Origin: Hyphococcus luteus
Lineage (GTDB): Bacteria > Pseudomonadota > Alphaproteobacteria > Caulobacterales > Parvularculaceae
Assembly: GCF_002943565.1 (NCBI RefSeq)
Contig: NZ_PJCH01000010.1
Span: 1-64,000, forward strand
DNA: 64,000 nucleotides
Reading direction: 5' to 3'
Positions within the stretch are counted from its first letter, which is position 1; each line of letters begins with the position of its first letter. The position numbers were made by a program, and so were the translations under genes. This document shows positions 46,980-55,871 of the stretch, piece after piece. Under the pieces are notes generated by a model, which saw nothing but the letters and a program-made list of their open reading frames with translations, did no database searches and was not told the origin of the DNA.

Positions 46980-49538
46980 ATGAAGAAGAAACATCCAACA
47001 CTTATCTCGAGCAGGCGGGCTTCAGCGCTGCTTGGCGCGTCCATCGGGGCGCTGGCGCTGAGCGCGCCGGCGCTGGCCCAGGACGAAGAGGAAGCCCGCG
47101 GCGGCCTCGACACGATTACGGTTACGGCGACTCGCTCCGAGACGAACCTTCAGGATACGCCGCTCGCCATCACGGCCGTTACCGCGGAAGCCTTCGAAGC
47201 CCGCGCCATGGACAGCATTGAAGATGTCGGCCGCATCGTGCCGAACGCCAGTTTCGAGCAGGCCCAAGCCGCTTATGGCCGCGCCGTGACCGCCTATATC
47301 CGCGGCATCGGCCAATATGACTTCAACCTTGCCTTTGAGCCGGGCGTCGCCTTTTATGTCGACGACCAATATTACGCGCTGCTCGCCGGCTCGGTCTTCG
47401 ACCTGCTCGACATCGACCGGGTCGAGGTGCTGCGCGGCCCGCAAGGCACCACCTTCGGCCGCAACGCTATCGGCGGCGCGGTCAACATCATCCCGAAAGA
47501 GCCGGGGCCGGAGCCGGAAGCCTATATCGACGCCACTTACGGCGCCTATAACCGGACCGACATCCGCGCCGGCTTCAACTACCCGCTTTCCGACAACCTC
47601 TTTCTGCGCGTATCGGGCGTTTCGAAGAGCCGCAAGGGTTATCAGAAGCTGCTCGATTTCCGTTGCGCTATGGTTCAGGCCGGCACGCCGGAACTTGCAG
47701 GCGACTTCCCCTCGCTCGATCCGTCGGGCGGTTTCGCCAATCCGACCGCAGGGCCGACTTCAGGGGACGACTGCGTCCTCGACACTTATGGCGGCCAGGA
47801 CGTTCAGGCGCTTCGCGGCGCCTTGAAATATGAAGGAAACGGTTGGGACGTGACCTTCACCACCGACTATACGAACGACCAGTCGGAGCCGGTGGCGGAC
47901 AAACAGCTTCAGATCGTGCCGAACAGCTCGACCAACAATCTTTCCGATGTGGTCTACGAACCGCTCTGGGGCATCCGCTATGACGAGCGCTTCCTGACGG
48001 ACAGCCCGTACACCACTTATGCGACCTACGCCGATCCCATTCCGTCCGGCAGCATGTATCCGGCGGGTTGCGATCCCACACCCTTCGTCGGCACCTGCAC
48101 CTACTATAACGGCTCCGGCGATCGCGGCGGCGTTCAACTCAAGCGTGAAGCGGTTATCGAAAATTATGGCTTCAGCACCAAGGCGAATGTAGATCTCACT
48201 GAGGATTTGACCTTTACCCTGGTCGCGGGCTATCGCGATGTCTACACCACGGGCATCAACGACACGGACGGTTCGCCGCTCAGTCTGCAAACCGTCAAGA
48301 GCCAGATCGATCACGAACAATGGACGGTCGAGCCTCGCTTCAACTATACGAGTGACTTCGTCGACTTTACATTGGGCGGCTTTTTCTACTCGTCCAACGC
48401 CCAGACCACGTCGAACGTCTCGATTGCGTTCCTCAGCTTCCAGCAGAACGCGGTGATCGATTTCGATTCTACGTCGAAGGCGGTGTTTGGACAGGGCGTT
48501 TTCCGTCCCTTCGGTCCGCGTCTCGGCATTACGCTGGGGGGGCGCTATTCGGACGATGAGAAAAAAGTCCATTTCAACAATGGCGGCGGCATCGACACCG
48601 ACGTGCTGGTCGCCAGCGACAATTTCGACTGGCGCGCCGGTCTCGATTACCAGGTTACCGACGACGTGACGGTTTACGGATCGGCGGCTTCCGGTTATCG
48701 GCCGGGCGCTTTCAATCCGCGCCCATTCCAGGCCTCGCAAGTCGTGGCCGTGGATCCGGAAGAGGCGATCGCTTACGAACTCGGCTTCAAGGGCGATCTA
48801 TTCGACAACACGATGCGGGTGAACCTCGCCGGTTTTTATACCGACTATAAACAGCGGATCGTGCCTGCTGGCGGCGCGGAATGTTTCGACAGCGGCGTTA
48901 CGGGCGATTGCAACCAGGCAGGCGATCAGGTGTATGTGGTCACCGGTGAAAACACCTCGACCTGCCGGGACTATGTTCCGGCCACGGACGGGCCGGTCGA
49001 TATTCCGAACGGCATCGGCGTTTCGTGTATTTCGAAAACAAACTACATCAACACGCCGGGCAAGGTGAAAGGCATCGAGGCCGAGATCGACTGGCGTCCG
49101 ATTCCGGGCCTGTTCATCAACGCGTCAGGCGGCTGGACCCAGTTCAAGGCGCCGGAGCTCGAAAACAACCCGGCGATCGTCAATACCGATCCGGTCTTCG
49201 TGCCGGAATGGACGGGGTCGGCTGGCGTCGCTTATGAGATTCAGACGCCGGGCCTTGGCGGCACAATCACGCCGCGCATCGATTGGTTCTACCAGTCGGC
49301 CATCGCCTTCAACTCGACGACCGCCATCGCCCGCGTGCCGAGTCGGTCGGTGTTCAACGGCCGCATCACCTATCTGAACGAAGACGGCGACTTCCAGGTC
49401 GCGGTCGGCGCCACTAATCTCTTCGACAAAGAGTACTACCATAACGTTTTCGATCTGACCGCATTCGGTCAGCCGGGAACCGAGGCGCAGACGGCTGCCC
49501 CGCGCGAGTGGTACATCCAGGTCAAGAAGAGCTTCTAG
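46980..49538 (+). CDS. TonB-dependent outer membrane receptor
   Basis: An 852-residue receptor with a signal peptide ending ALSAPALAQ, a plug domain beginning LDTITVTATRSETNLQDTPLA with LRGPQGTTFGRNAIGGAVN, and a barrel with large Cys-containing extracellular loops, ending WYIQVKKSF. The plug is similar to the receptor at 9832. A GGGAAGGG lies before the ATG. It is followed by a clear intrinsic terminator and then by two MFS transporters and an SDR, a typical uptake-plus-catabolism neighbourhood. Confidence 0.94.
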   Translation: MKKKHPTLISSRRASALLGASIGALALSAPALAQDEEEARGGLDTITVTATRSETNLQDTPLAITAVTAEAFEARAMDSIEDVGRIVPNASFEQAQAAYGRAVTAYIRGIGQYDFNLAFEPGVAFYVDDQYYALLAGSVFDLLDIDRVEVLRGPQGTTFGRNAIGGAVNIIPKEPGPEPEAYIDATYGAYNRTDIRAGFNYPLSDNLFLRVSGVSKSRKGYQKLLDFRCAMVQAGTPELAGDFPSLDPSGGFANPTAGPTSGDDCVLDTYGGQDVQALRGALKYEGNGWDVTFTTDYTNDQSEPVADKQLQIVPNSSTNNLSDVVYEPLWGIRYDERFLTDSPYTTYATYADPIPSGSMYPAGCDPTPFVGTCTYYNGSGDRGGVQLKREAVIENYGFSTKANVDLTEDLTFTLVAGYRDVYTTGINDTDGSPLSLQTVKSQIDHEQWTVEPRFNYTSDFVDFTLGGFFYSSNAQTTSNVSIAFLSFQQNAVIDFDSTSKAVFGQGVFRPFGPRLGITLGGRYSDDEKKVHFNNGGGIDTDVLVASDNFDWRAGLDYQVTDDVTVYGSAASGYRPGAFNPRPFQASQVVAVDPEEAIAYELGFKGDLFDNTMRVNLAGFYTDYKQRIVPAGGAECFDSGVTGDCNQAGDQVYVVTGENTSTCRDYVPATDGPVDIPNGIGVSCISKTNYINTPGKVKGIEAEIDWRPIPGLFINASGGWTQFKAPELENNPAIVNTDPVFVPEWTGSAGVAYEIQTPGLGGTITPRIDWFYQSAIAFNSTTAIARVPSRSVFNGRITYLNEDGDFQVAVGATNLFDKEYYHNVFDLTAFGQPGTEAQTAAPREWYIQVKKSF

Positions 49539-49562
49539 GCCTTAAGGGCTTGCAGCTGACAG

Positions 49563-49603
49563 ATCCGCCGTTCCGGCTTCCCGGGGCGGCGGATTTCTTT
49601 TTG
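49563..49603 (+). terminator. Intrinsic terminator after the TonB receptor
   Basis: ATCCGCCG (49563-49570) pairs with CGGCGGAT (49587-49594), followed by TTCTTTTTG. It ends the crystallin/TonB receptor transcript. Confidence 0.75.
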
Positions 49604-49789
49604 TCCGTACCCGCCCCTTTGTCGCGGATAAATGATCGCGGCTGCGCTCATTGTAAGGAACAAATTCATTCTTGGTTCTCCAGGCGGAAGCGGCGCAATT
49701 ATGCTCATATCGATCAATTGCGGCGGCCGCCCCCGTCTGCAATGCAATAGGCGCACGTCTCAAGATCGCTTACAGCAGGGAAGAACAAG

Positions 49790-49891
49790 ATGGCGTTTGA
49801 CCGGTTGTTTGATCCGGAAACAAGGTCCTTGCGCCGCGCGTTCCGGGCGGATGCGTTTAAAACGCGCGCCAACGCCATTATGGAAAGATGA
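49790..49891 (+). CDS. 33-codon ORF translationally coupled to the MFS gene
   Basis: A short ORF starting ATGGCGTTTGACCGG with AGGGAAG six bases upstream. It encodes an Arg/Phe/Ala-rich 33-residue peptide (MAFDRLFDPETRSLRRAF...). Its TGA is immediately followed by the ATGATG start of the MFS gene, which lacks its own good ribosome site. It could be a leader peptide that sets translation of the transporter or a small protein in its own right; coding status is inferred from the ribosome site and exact coupling only. Confidence 0.45.
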   Translation: MAFDRLFDPETRSLRRAFRADAFKTRANAIMER

Positions 49892-51265
49892 ATGATGCGC
49901 GAGACGTCCCAGTCGATTTTTGACATTTCGGGGTTTATCGACGGGCGGCGGCTTTCCGCCTTCAACTACAAGCTCATCATTCTGTCCTGGCTGATCACCT
50001 TCTTCGACGGCCTCGACATGATGATGATTTCCTATACGGCGCCCTATATGGCCGAGGGGCTTGAGCTCAGCCAGGGCATGCTGGGCAATGTGTTCAGCGC
50101 CGGCATACTCGGCATGACCCTTGGCGGGTTCGGTTTCGCCTATCTCGGCGATCGCATCGGCCGGCGCATCTCGATCGTCATCGCCGCGTTTTCATTCGGC
50201 ATACTGACGTTTATCACCGGGTTCGCGCAAACTTACGAACAGCTGCTTTTGTTCCGTTTCCTCGACGGCCTCGCCATAGGCGGCATGCTGCCGCTCGCCT
50301 GGGCGCTCAATATCGAATTCGTGCCCAAGCGCATCCGCGCCACGGTCGTCACCCTGATCATGGTGGGCTATTCCCTCGGCACGACCTTCGCCGGACCGCT
50401 CACCAACTGGGCCGCGCCGCATTTCGGCTGGCAGGGCGTTTATTTTCTCGCCGGCGCCGGCACGCTTGTCTGCGCCGCGGCGCTTTTTTTCAATCTGCCG
50501 GAATCGATCCGTTTTCTTGCGGCGCGGGGCGGCAATCCTGAAGAGATCGCGCGCCTCGTCAAGCGCCTCGATCCCGACGCCGTCGTCGGCGCCGAGACGC
50601 AGTTCATTTTAAGCGACGAGCCCGAATATAAAAAACAGTTCCGCGCCTCGCAGCTGTTCGAAGGGCGCCTTTTGGTGCTGACGCCGCTGATCTGGCTCGG
50701 CTATACGGCGTCGACGCTCACGGTTTATCTCCATGCGAGCTGGGGCCCGATCATTCTTGAAAATCTCGACGTAGGTCGCCAGACCGCCGCCTGGGTCAGC
50801 TCCGCCGCGGCGCTTGCGGGCGCCGTCGCCGGCATGACGCTGATGCGTTTCACCGATCGCATCGGGCCTTTCGCCATTGCGGCGTTTCCGGTCGCGAGTT
50901 TGCCGGTGCTCTTCGTAATGGGCGTCATGCCGATTCCCACGACCTTGTTCCTCGTGATCAACGTGCTCGTGGTGGCGCTCATATCCGGCGGCCATTACGG
51001 CATTTTGAGCATCGCCAGCATTTATTATCCAACGGCGATCCGCGCCAATGGCGGCGGCTGGGCGTCGTCGGTGGCGAAAATGGGCGGCGTCGCCGGACCG
51101 ATCCTTGGCGGCGTATTTTTGTCGAGCGGTTTGCCGGTGATCAAGATCTTCCTGTTCCTGATGCTGGGCCCGTCGCTGCTTGCGCTGTCGGTCATCGGCG
51201 TCGGCGCCGTCGTGCGCGGCATGCGAAGGAAGGAAGAAGAGGCCTATGGCGCGGCGAACGCATAG
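49892..51265 (+). CDS. MFS transporter (aromatic acid:H+ symporter-like)
   Basis: A 457-residue, 12-helix major facilitator. Near the N-terminus LITFFDGLDMMMISYTAPYM and the loop 2-3 signature GYLGDRIGRR-type FAYLGDRIGRRISIV match the AAHS/metabolite:H+ branch; LFRFLDGLAIGGMLPLAWAL is TM4-5. The family imports aromatic and other organic acids. It starts directly at the stop of the 33-codon ORF. It is followed by a second, unrelated MFS gene and an SDR dehydrogenase, so the unit may import and oxidise small organic molecules delivered by the TonB receptor upstream. Confidence 0.9.
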   Translation: MMRETSQSIFDISGFIDGRRLSAFNYKLIILSWLITFFDGLDMMMISYTAPYMAEGLELSQGMLGNVFSAGILGMTLGGFGFAYLGDRIGRRISIVIAAFSFGILTFITGFAQTYEQLLLFRFLDGLAIGGMLPLAWALNIEFVPKRIRATVVTLIMVGYSLGTTFAGPLTNWAAPHFGWQGVYFLAGAGTLVCAAALFFNLPESIRFLAARGGNPEEIARLVKRLDPDAVVGAETQFILSDEPEYKKQFRASQLFEGRLLVLTPLIWLGYTASTLTVYLHASWGPIILENLDVGRQTAAWVSSAAALAGAVAGMTLMRFTDRIGPFAIAAFPVASLPVLFVMGVMPIPTTLFLVINVLVVALISGGHYGILSIASIYYPTAIRANGGGWASSVAKMGGVAGPILGGVFLSSGLPVIKIFLFLMLGPSLLALSVIGVGAVVRGMRRKEEEAYGAANA

Positions 51266-51323
51266 AGATAGCCAGGAGGCGCGCAAGCCTGCGGCGAGAA
51301 AATTCGGACGTTGACTATAAAGA

Positions 51324-51338
51324 CGCCGTCAAACGGCG
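51324..51338. promoter_or_regulatory. Inverted repeat CGCCGT-CAA-ACGGCG between the two MFS genes
   Basis: A perfect 6-bp inverted repeat lies just after a TTGACT that could be a -35 element (51311), about 28 bases before the second MFS start. It may be an operator or a small hairpin in the leader. Confidence 0.3.
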
Positions 51339-51365
51339 CGGCAGTGAACTTTTGGGAGGAACGAC

Positions 51366-52787
51366 ATGACGGCTGATGTTCAGACGCCGGCGGAAGAAGA
51401 ATCGGATTTTTCCATTCGCAAAATGAAGATCGCTTTTGCGATCCTTGTGGGCACGTTGTTCGGCTCGTCCATCCTGCCGTTCATGGCGATCGCCTTCTTG
51501 ACATTGCCGATGACGGAAGAGTTCGGCTGGTCTCGGACGGAGTTTTCCGGCGGGCTGACGTCGATGATGCTGGTTGGTTCGATTTCCGCGCCGATCCTCG
51601 GCCGGCTCGTCGACAAGATCGGCGTGCGCGTGATGATCATCGGCGGCACCGTGCTTGTCGGCCTGATCACCATGGCGCTGTCGCTGCAGGACGGATCGCT
51701 CTGGCAGTTTTACGCCGGCTTCGGCGTTCTCGGTCTCGCCGGAACGACGGCGATCGGCTATTCGAAGGTCATCGGCGCGCTTTTCAACAAGCACCGCGGC
51801 AAGGCGCTGGCGATCTTCGGCATCGAATCGAGCATCGGGGGCGCCTTCGCTCCGCCGATTATCCAGGGGCTGATTTCCAATTACGGCTGGCGCGGCATGT
51901 TTGTCGGCCTTGGTCTCATTATGCTGGCAGTCGTGCCGATTCTCTTCGTCTGGCTGAAAGAGCCGGAAGCGCCAAAGCCGCCGAAAAGCGAAGCTGCGCC
52001 GGCGGATGCGGCGGCCCGGAACACAGCGCAGGCAGCGCCGCATGAAGAAGCGCCTACAAGCGCGTCCGCCGGCGCCCCGGCTTACGAGCCGCCCGGGCTC
52101 ACCGCCGGGGAAGCGCTGAGAACGAGAGATTTCTGGCTCATCCTCATCGCCAGCTTTCTCGCGTTGATCCCCGCTATGGGGCTCAATCCGCATTTGATTC
52201 CTTACATCGTCTCGCGTGGCATCAGCGTTGAAACCGCGTCATGGGTGTTGTCTTTTTCACAGCTCGCCATGGCCGCAGGCGCCATTGTCGGCGGCTTTTT
52301 GCTCGACAGGTTCGAGACGGCGAAAGTCGCCGCGCCTTTCAGTCTGCTGACGGCGATTGGCCTCACCCTTTACCTGCTGCTGGTCAGCGGGACCGCAGGC
52401 GTGGCGCTGCTTTTCTTCGCCGCAGGGCTGATCGGTTTTGCGGGCGGCGCGAAGCGGCCCATGGGCACCCTGTTCCAGCTGCGGTTTTTCGGGCTCAAAG
52501 CCTTCGCGACGCTGGTCGGCATTCAGGCGCCGTTTCAGGCGTTTTGCATGGGCGTCGCGCCGCTGCTGGTTGGCATGTATTACGACAAATACGGTCGTTA
52601 TGAGCCGGTGTTCGTCTTTATGGCGTTCCTGATGGTGATCACCATCGGCCTTTATCTCGCGCTTGGCCGTTACCGGTTCGCCAAGGACCTGACGCCTAAA
52701 GGCGCCGGCGACGGGCCGGCCGAAAGTCAAACGCCGGTCGGCGCCATGGCGGACGCCAGCGCCGCCATGAAACAGGAAGGCGCGTAA
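51366..52787 (+). CDS. MFS transporter (monocarboxylate / OFA-like)
   Basis: A 473-residue major facilitator. TM1-3 contain TLPMTEEFGWSRTEFSGGL and APILGRLVDKIGVRVMII, hallmarks of the monocarboxylate/oxalate:formate antiporter-like group. The central loop (about 200-250) is Ala/Pro-rich. GGGAGG lies just before the ATG. It is about 100 bases behind the first MFS gene and 58 bases before the SDR gene in the same direction. Substrates are probably organic acids. Confidence 0.9.
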   Translation: MTADVQTPAEEESDFSIRKMKIAFAILVGTLFGSSILPFMAIAFLTLPMTEEFGWSRTEFSGGLTSMMLVGSISAPILGRLVDKIGVRVMIIGGTVLVGLITMALSLQDGSLWQFYAGFGVLGLAGTTAIGYSKVIGALFNKHRGKALAIFGIESSIGGAFAPPIIQGLISNYGWRGMFVGLGLIMLAVVPILFVWLKEPEAPKPPKSEAAPADAAARNTAQAAPHEEAPTSASAGAPAYEPPGLTAGEALRTRDFWLILIASFLALIPAMGLNPHLIPYIVSRGISVETASWVLSFSQLAMAAGAIVGGFLLDRFETAKVAAPFSLLTAIGLTLYLLLVSGTAGVALLFFAAGLIGFAGGAKRPMGTLFQLRFFGLKAFATLVGIQAPFQAFCMGVAPLLVGMYYDKYGRYEPVFVFMAFLMVITIGLYLALGRYRFAKDLTPKGAGDGPAESQTPVGAMADASAAMKQEGA

Positions 52788-52845
52788 CAGTCACGGCGGC
52801 CGCCTTGCGAAGCGGCGCGCAAAAAACGGGAAGAAGGAAAACATC

Positions 52846-53772
52846 ATGTTGAAAGATGTGAGCGGCAAGACCGCTTTTATCACCGGCGGCGCCAGCGGCA
52901 TGGGGCTTGGCATGGCGAAAGTGTTCGCCAGACACGGCATGAATGTCGTGATCGCCGATGTCCGCCAAAGCGCGCTCGATGAAGCCATGTCGGAATTCAA
53001 AGACACGAATTTTCCGGTGCATCCGATCAAGCTCGACGTCACCGATCGCGACGCCTGGGTCGAGGCAGCCGACGAAGCGGAAAAAGTTTACGGCAACATC
53101 CATCTTCTCGTGCTGAACGCCGGGGTCGGCGTCGCGGGCAAGCCCATGCAGAACTGCACCTATAAGGACTGGGATTTCAGCATCAACGTGAATATCGGCG
53201 GGGTCGTGAATGGCGTGGTCACCGTCCTGCCGCGCATGCTGAAACATGGCGAGCCGGCGCATGTGCTCACCACCTCGTCCACAGGCGGATTTTCCGCCGT
53301 TGGCGGCGCCGGGCTTTACTGCACGACGAAATTCGCCGTCACGGGCATGATGGAATCGCTCGCGACCGACCTTCAGGGGACCAATGTCGGCGCTTCCGTT
53401 TTCTATCCCGGCCCGGTGAAAACCAGCCTCGGCCAGACGACCCACGAGGTGCGTCCCGCGCATCTGCGCGACGAGACGCCGCCGGCCGCCGGCGAGGCGC
53501 CGCCGCGCGATATCCCGCCTTTCGATCCGAATGTCTTCATGGACCCGGAAGAGGTGGGCGAGCGCGTCTTGCGCGGGATCACGCGCGGCGATCTTTTCAT
53601 CATGTCGCACCCGGAGTTCAAAGACGGTCTTGTCGCGCGCAACGATGCGCTGGTGCGTTCGATCCCGCAGGACCCGCCGAATGACGAGCGCGCGAAAGTC
53701 GTCAAGCTCTTCGGCACGCTGATTTACAACCCGATCTATGACGAACAAAAAGACGTGCCCGCGCTCGATTAG
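52846..53772 (+). CDS. Short-chain dehydrogenase/reductase
   Basis: A 308-residue classical SDR: cofactor motif ITGGASGMGLGMAKVF (about 12-27), Asp at the end of strand 2 (VVIADVR, favouring NAD), LNAGVG, the catalytic Ser in LTTSSTGGFSAV and Tyr/Lys in LYCTTKFAV. It oxidises or reduces an alcohol or ketone. The extended C-terminus (about 200-308) with a Pro-rich stretch is longer than the usual 250-residue form. It is the last gene of the MFS-MFS-SDR unit and is convergent with the sulfatase gene. Confidence 0.93.
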   Translation: MLKDVSGKTAFITGGASGMGLGMAKVFARHGMNVVIADVRQSALDEAMSEFKDTNFPVHPIKLDVTDRDAWVEAADEAEKVYGNIHLLVLNAGVGVAGKPMQNCTYKDWDFSINVNIGGVVNGVVTVLPRMLKHGEPAHVLTTSSTGGFSAVGGAGLYCTTKFAVTGMMESLATDLQGTNVGASVFYPGPVKTSLGQTTHEVRPAHLRDETPPAAGEAPPRDIPPFDPNVFMDPEEVGERVLRGITRGDLFIMSHPEFKDGLVARNDALVRSIPQDPPNDERAKVVKLFGTLIYNPIYDEQKDVPALD

Positions 53773-53920
53773 GCGCGCATTTCCGCCAGCGTGATGACCT
53801 GCAGCGCGGCGTTGCCCGGCGGGACGCCGAGCAATGCGATGAACAGGTTGACGGCGTAAAGCACGATTGCGGCCCAGGCATCGTTCACTAAAGGATAGGC
53901 GATGAAGAATCGGAAGGCGC
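53773..53920 (-). pseudogene. Possible C-terminal remnant of a membrane protein
   Basis: Read leftward, one frame of this gap gives about 50 hydrophobic codons ending at a TAA: SAFRFFIAYPLVNDAW, then AAIVLYAVNLFIALLGV, ending VITLAEMRA. It has protein-like composition but no ATG and no ribosome site, and is cut on its upstream side by a stop next to the sulfatase stop. It is either a decayed gene end or chance. Confidence 0.3.
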
Positions 53921-55321
53921 TTAGTAGCGGTCAGCGTAAAACCCGCCGAGCTTGTTGCTCCAGCTGCGGTTGTCTTCCGGATAGGGGAGCATGGTTTCGT
54001 TCCACGCGGCCCATTCGTCTTTCATGCGCGCGAAACGTTCCGCTTCGATTGTCTTCTTGTTGGCGCGCTCCATGGGGTCTTCTTTTATATTGAAAAGATA
54101 ATCATGGCCGCCGATGGAAAGATATTTCCAAGGGCCCTGGCGCATGGCTTGCTGGTCATGCGCCTGATAACGCCAGAAGAGCTTGCGTTCGAATGTTTCG
54201 CCGCCCGTCAGAACGGGAAGAAGATCGACGCCGTCGAATTGCGGCGCTTCCACATCGGCGCCGGCTGCGGCGAGCATCGTCGGCAGCCAGTCCATGCTGA
54301 TGGCGGTCTGCGCCGTCTGGCTTGCCTTTTTGATCTTGCCGGGCCAGCGCACGATCAGCGGCGTGCGGACTCCGCCTTCGAGAAGTTCGCCTTTCATGCC
54401 GTTGAGCGGCCAGGTTTTGGAAAAGCGTTCGCCGCCATTGTCCGAGGTGAAAACGACGATGGTGTTCTTGTCCTTGCCAGCCTTCTTGAGCGCCGCAAGA
54501 ACGCGCCCCACGGCGGCGTCGAGACTTTCCACCATGCCGCGATAAGTCGCCATGGAGCCGCCTTCGAAATCGAGGCTTTCGCGTATTTGTTTCGCCGCTT
54601 CTATGTCTTCCGCAGTCTCCCAGGGCCAGTGCGGCGCGGTGAAATGAAGGCTTAAAAGAAAAGGCGCGTCCTGCGCGCTCATGCGCGTGATTTCCTCGCT
54701 CGCATGAGCGCCGAGAAGGTCGGTGAGATAGCCGATTTCTTCGATTTGGGCGTCGCCGTCCCACAGATCCGGCGTTTCCTCGCCATTGATGATGAAACTG
54801 TGGCGGAAATAATCGACGCCGCCGGTTTTGATGCCCCAGAAATGCTGATAGCCGTGATCCAAAGGACCGGATTTGTCGATGCCGCCGAGATGCCATTTGC
54901 CGACAAGGGAGGTCTGGTAACCGGCTTTTCCGAGAAGGCCCGGCATGGTGGGCCCGCCCGCGGGCAATTCGTGTTCGCTGTTGATGCCCAAGGGCTCTTC
55001 AGCGCCGATGGGCAGGCGGTATTGATAGCGGCCGGTGATGAGGCCGACCCGCGTCGGCGAACAGACGGAGGAATTCGCATAAGCGTCGGTGAAACGCATT
55101 CCCTGACGCGCCAGCTTGTTGAGATGAGGCGTCGCAACGTCGTCGCGCCCGTAACAGCCGAGATCGGCCCAGCCAAGATCGTCCGCCATGATGAACAGGA
55201 AATTCGGCGGACCATCATGTTTCGCCAAAGCCGCGGGCGCGTTCGCGACGGCGGGCAAGCCTGCGGCGACGGCGCTCGCCGCCAGAAAACGGCGCCGGTC
55301 GAACCGCGAAGAGTCGGTCAT
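53921..55321 (-). CDS. Tat-exported sulfatase (type I)
   Basis: A 466-residue arylsulfatase-family enzyme with a twin-arginine signal (DRRRFLAASAVAAGL). The formylglycine motif is CSPTR (C87) within NSSVCSPTRVGLITGR, and the second signature GYQTSLVGKWHLGG is intact; D47-D48 of IMADDLG would bind calcium. The ATG at 55321 follows AAGGAGG at seven bases, which decides it over 55348. It would hydrolyse sulfate esters of sugars or other molecules in the periplasm. The Cys needs a maturation enzyme, and none is present in the window. It is monocistronic and convergent with the SDR unit. Confidence 0.95.
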   Translation of the reverse strand: MTDSSRFDRRRFLAASAVAAGLPAVANAPAALAKHDGPPNFLFIMADDLGWADLGCYGRDDVATPHLNKLARQGMRFTDAYANSSVCSPTRVGLITGRYQYRLPIGAEEPLGINSEHELPAGGPTMPGLLGKAGYQTSLVGKWHLGGIDKSGPLDHGYQHFWGIKTGGVDYFRHSFIINGEETPDLWDGDAQIEEIGYLTDLLGAHASEEITRMSAQDAPFLLSLHFTAPHWPWETAEDIEAAKQIRESLDFEGGSMATYRGMVESLDAAVGRVLAALKKAGKDKNTIVVFTSDNGGERFSKTWPLNGMKGELLEGGVRTPLIVRWPGKIKKASQTAQTAISMDWLPTMLAAAGADVEAPQFDGVDLLPVLTGGETFERKLFWRYQAHDQQAMRQGPWKYLSIGGHDYLFNIKEDPMERANKKTIEAERFARMKDEWAAWNETMLPYPEDNRSWSNKLGGFYADRY

Positions 55322-55445
55322 TGCGCTTCCTCCTTCAGTCAGTCGCATGTTGTGTTGAAAACTAGCAAATCCCGCTCAACCGGCAGGCGCTGGCAGAGAA
55401 GTTTAATATGAACCTGTGTGCATAAATTAGAAAAAGGGAAAAAGT

Positions 55446-55535
55446 ATGTATACGAATGAAAAACCGCGGCCCGCCGCGGCGCATGCGGCGGCGGCGATTC
55501 CCACAATCAGGCGCGCTCGCATAGGTTGCGCCTGA
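55446..55535 (+). CDS. 29-codon leader-like ORF ending inside a terminator
   Basis: ATG at 55446 follows an AAGGGAAAAAGT stretch that can act as a ribosome site. The peptide is Ala/Arg/Pro-rich (starts MYTNEKPRPAAAHAAAAIP, ends ARIGCA) and its TGA lies inside the 3' arm of the terminator at 55505-55541. This resembles attenuation leaders. It lacks a diagnostic run of one regulated amino acid apart from Ala, and the next gene is 330 bases away. It may instead be a small protein gene with its own terminator. Confidence 0.4.
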   Translation: MYTNEKPRPAAAHAAAAIPTIRRARIGCA

Positions 55536-55541
55536 TTTTTT
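55505..55541 (+). terminator. Strong intrinsic terminator overlapping the leader-like ORF
   Basis: AATCAGGCGC (55505-55514) pairs perfectly over ten bases with GCGCCTGATT (55528-55537), followed by TTTT. No annotated rightward gene precedes it, so it must end a short transcript starting between about 55350 and 55445. Confidence 0.8.
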
Positions 55542-55740
55542 CAACTCCCCCTTGTGAAGGGTTTTTCCCGGTTCCGAAAGCCGGTTTGTCGTCTGGATGA
55601 CAGTTTTTTTGCGGAAAGCCCCCTAGGCTCGCCGCTGTTTTCGGGGCCTTTGGCGTATTTCTCCCCCAGCGTCCGGTTCCGGCAACATCTCTCCTCGTGG
55701 GGGCGGAGCAGGGCGAAGGCCCATGGGCCGTCCCCACGAT

Positions 55741-55768
55741 CACCTGAAATCTCGCACCTGAAATCTCG
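55741..55768 (+). repeat. 14-bp tandem duplication
   Basis: CACCTGAAATCTCG occurs twice head to tail (55741-55754 and 55755-55768) in non-coding DNA 104 bases before the dipeptidase start. It is probably a recent slippage duplication. Confidence 0.7.
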
Positions 55769-55871
55769 CAACTGCAAAAAAGCCGGTTGATTTGCGGCCC
55801 GCTCCCTGCGCAAATCGGGGGGAGAGCGCAATTTGGCGCGTGTCCGCGCCGCAAGTGAAAGGCTTCCACCC

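Larger units (their letters stand above)
55322..55871. other. Long intergenic region with sORF, terminator and tandem duplication
   Basis: About 550 bases between the divergent sulfatase and dipeptidase genes. It contains a 29-codon ORF overlapping a strong terminator (55446-55541), a weaker hairpin plus T-run (55587-55610), and a 14-bp tandem duplication (55741-55768). The leftward ORFs across 55541-56004 look like non-coding translation. Confidence 0.6.

Noticed and set aside
55587-55610. TGTCGT-CTGG-ATGACA stem followed by seven T
   Set aside because: It looks like a terminator, but the stem has a wobble pair, the loop is small and no transcript upstream needs it after the strong terminator at 55505-55541. 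It is noted but not called.
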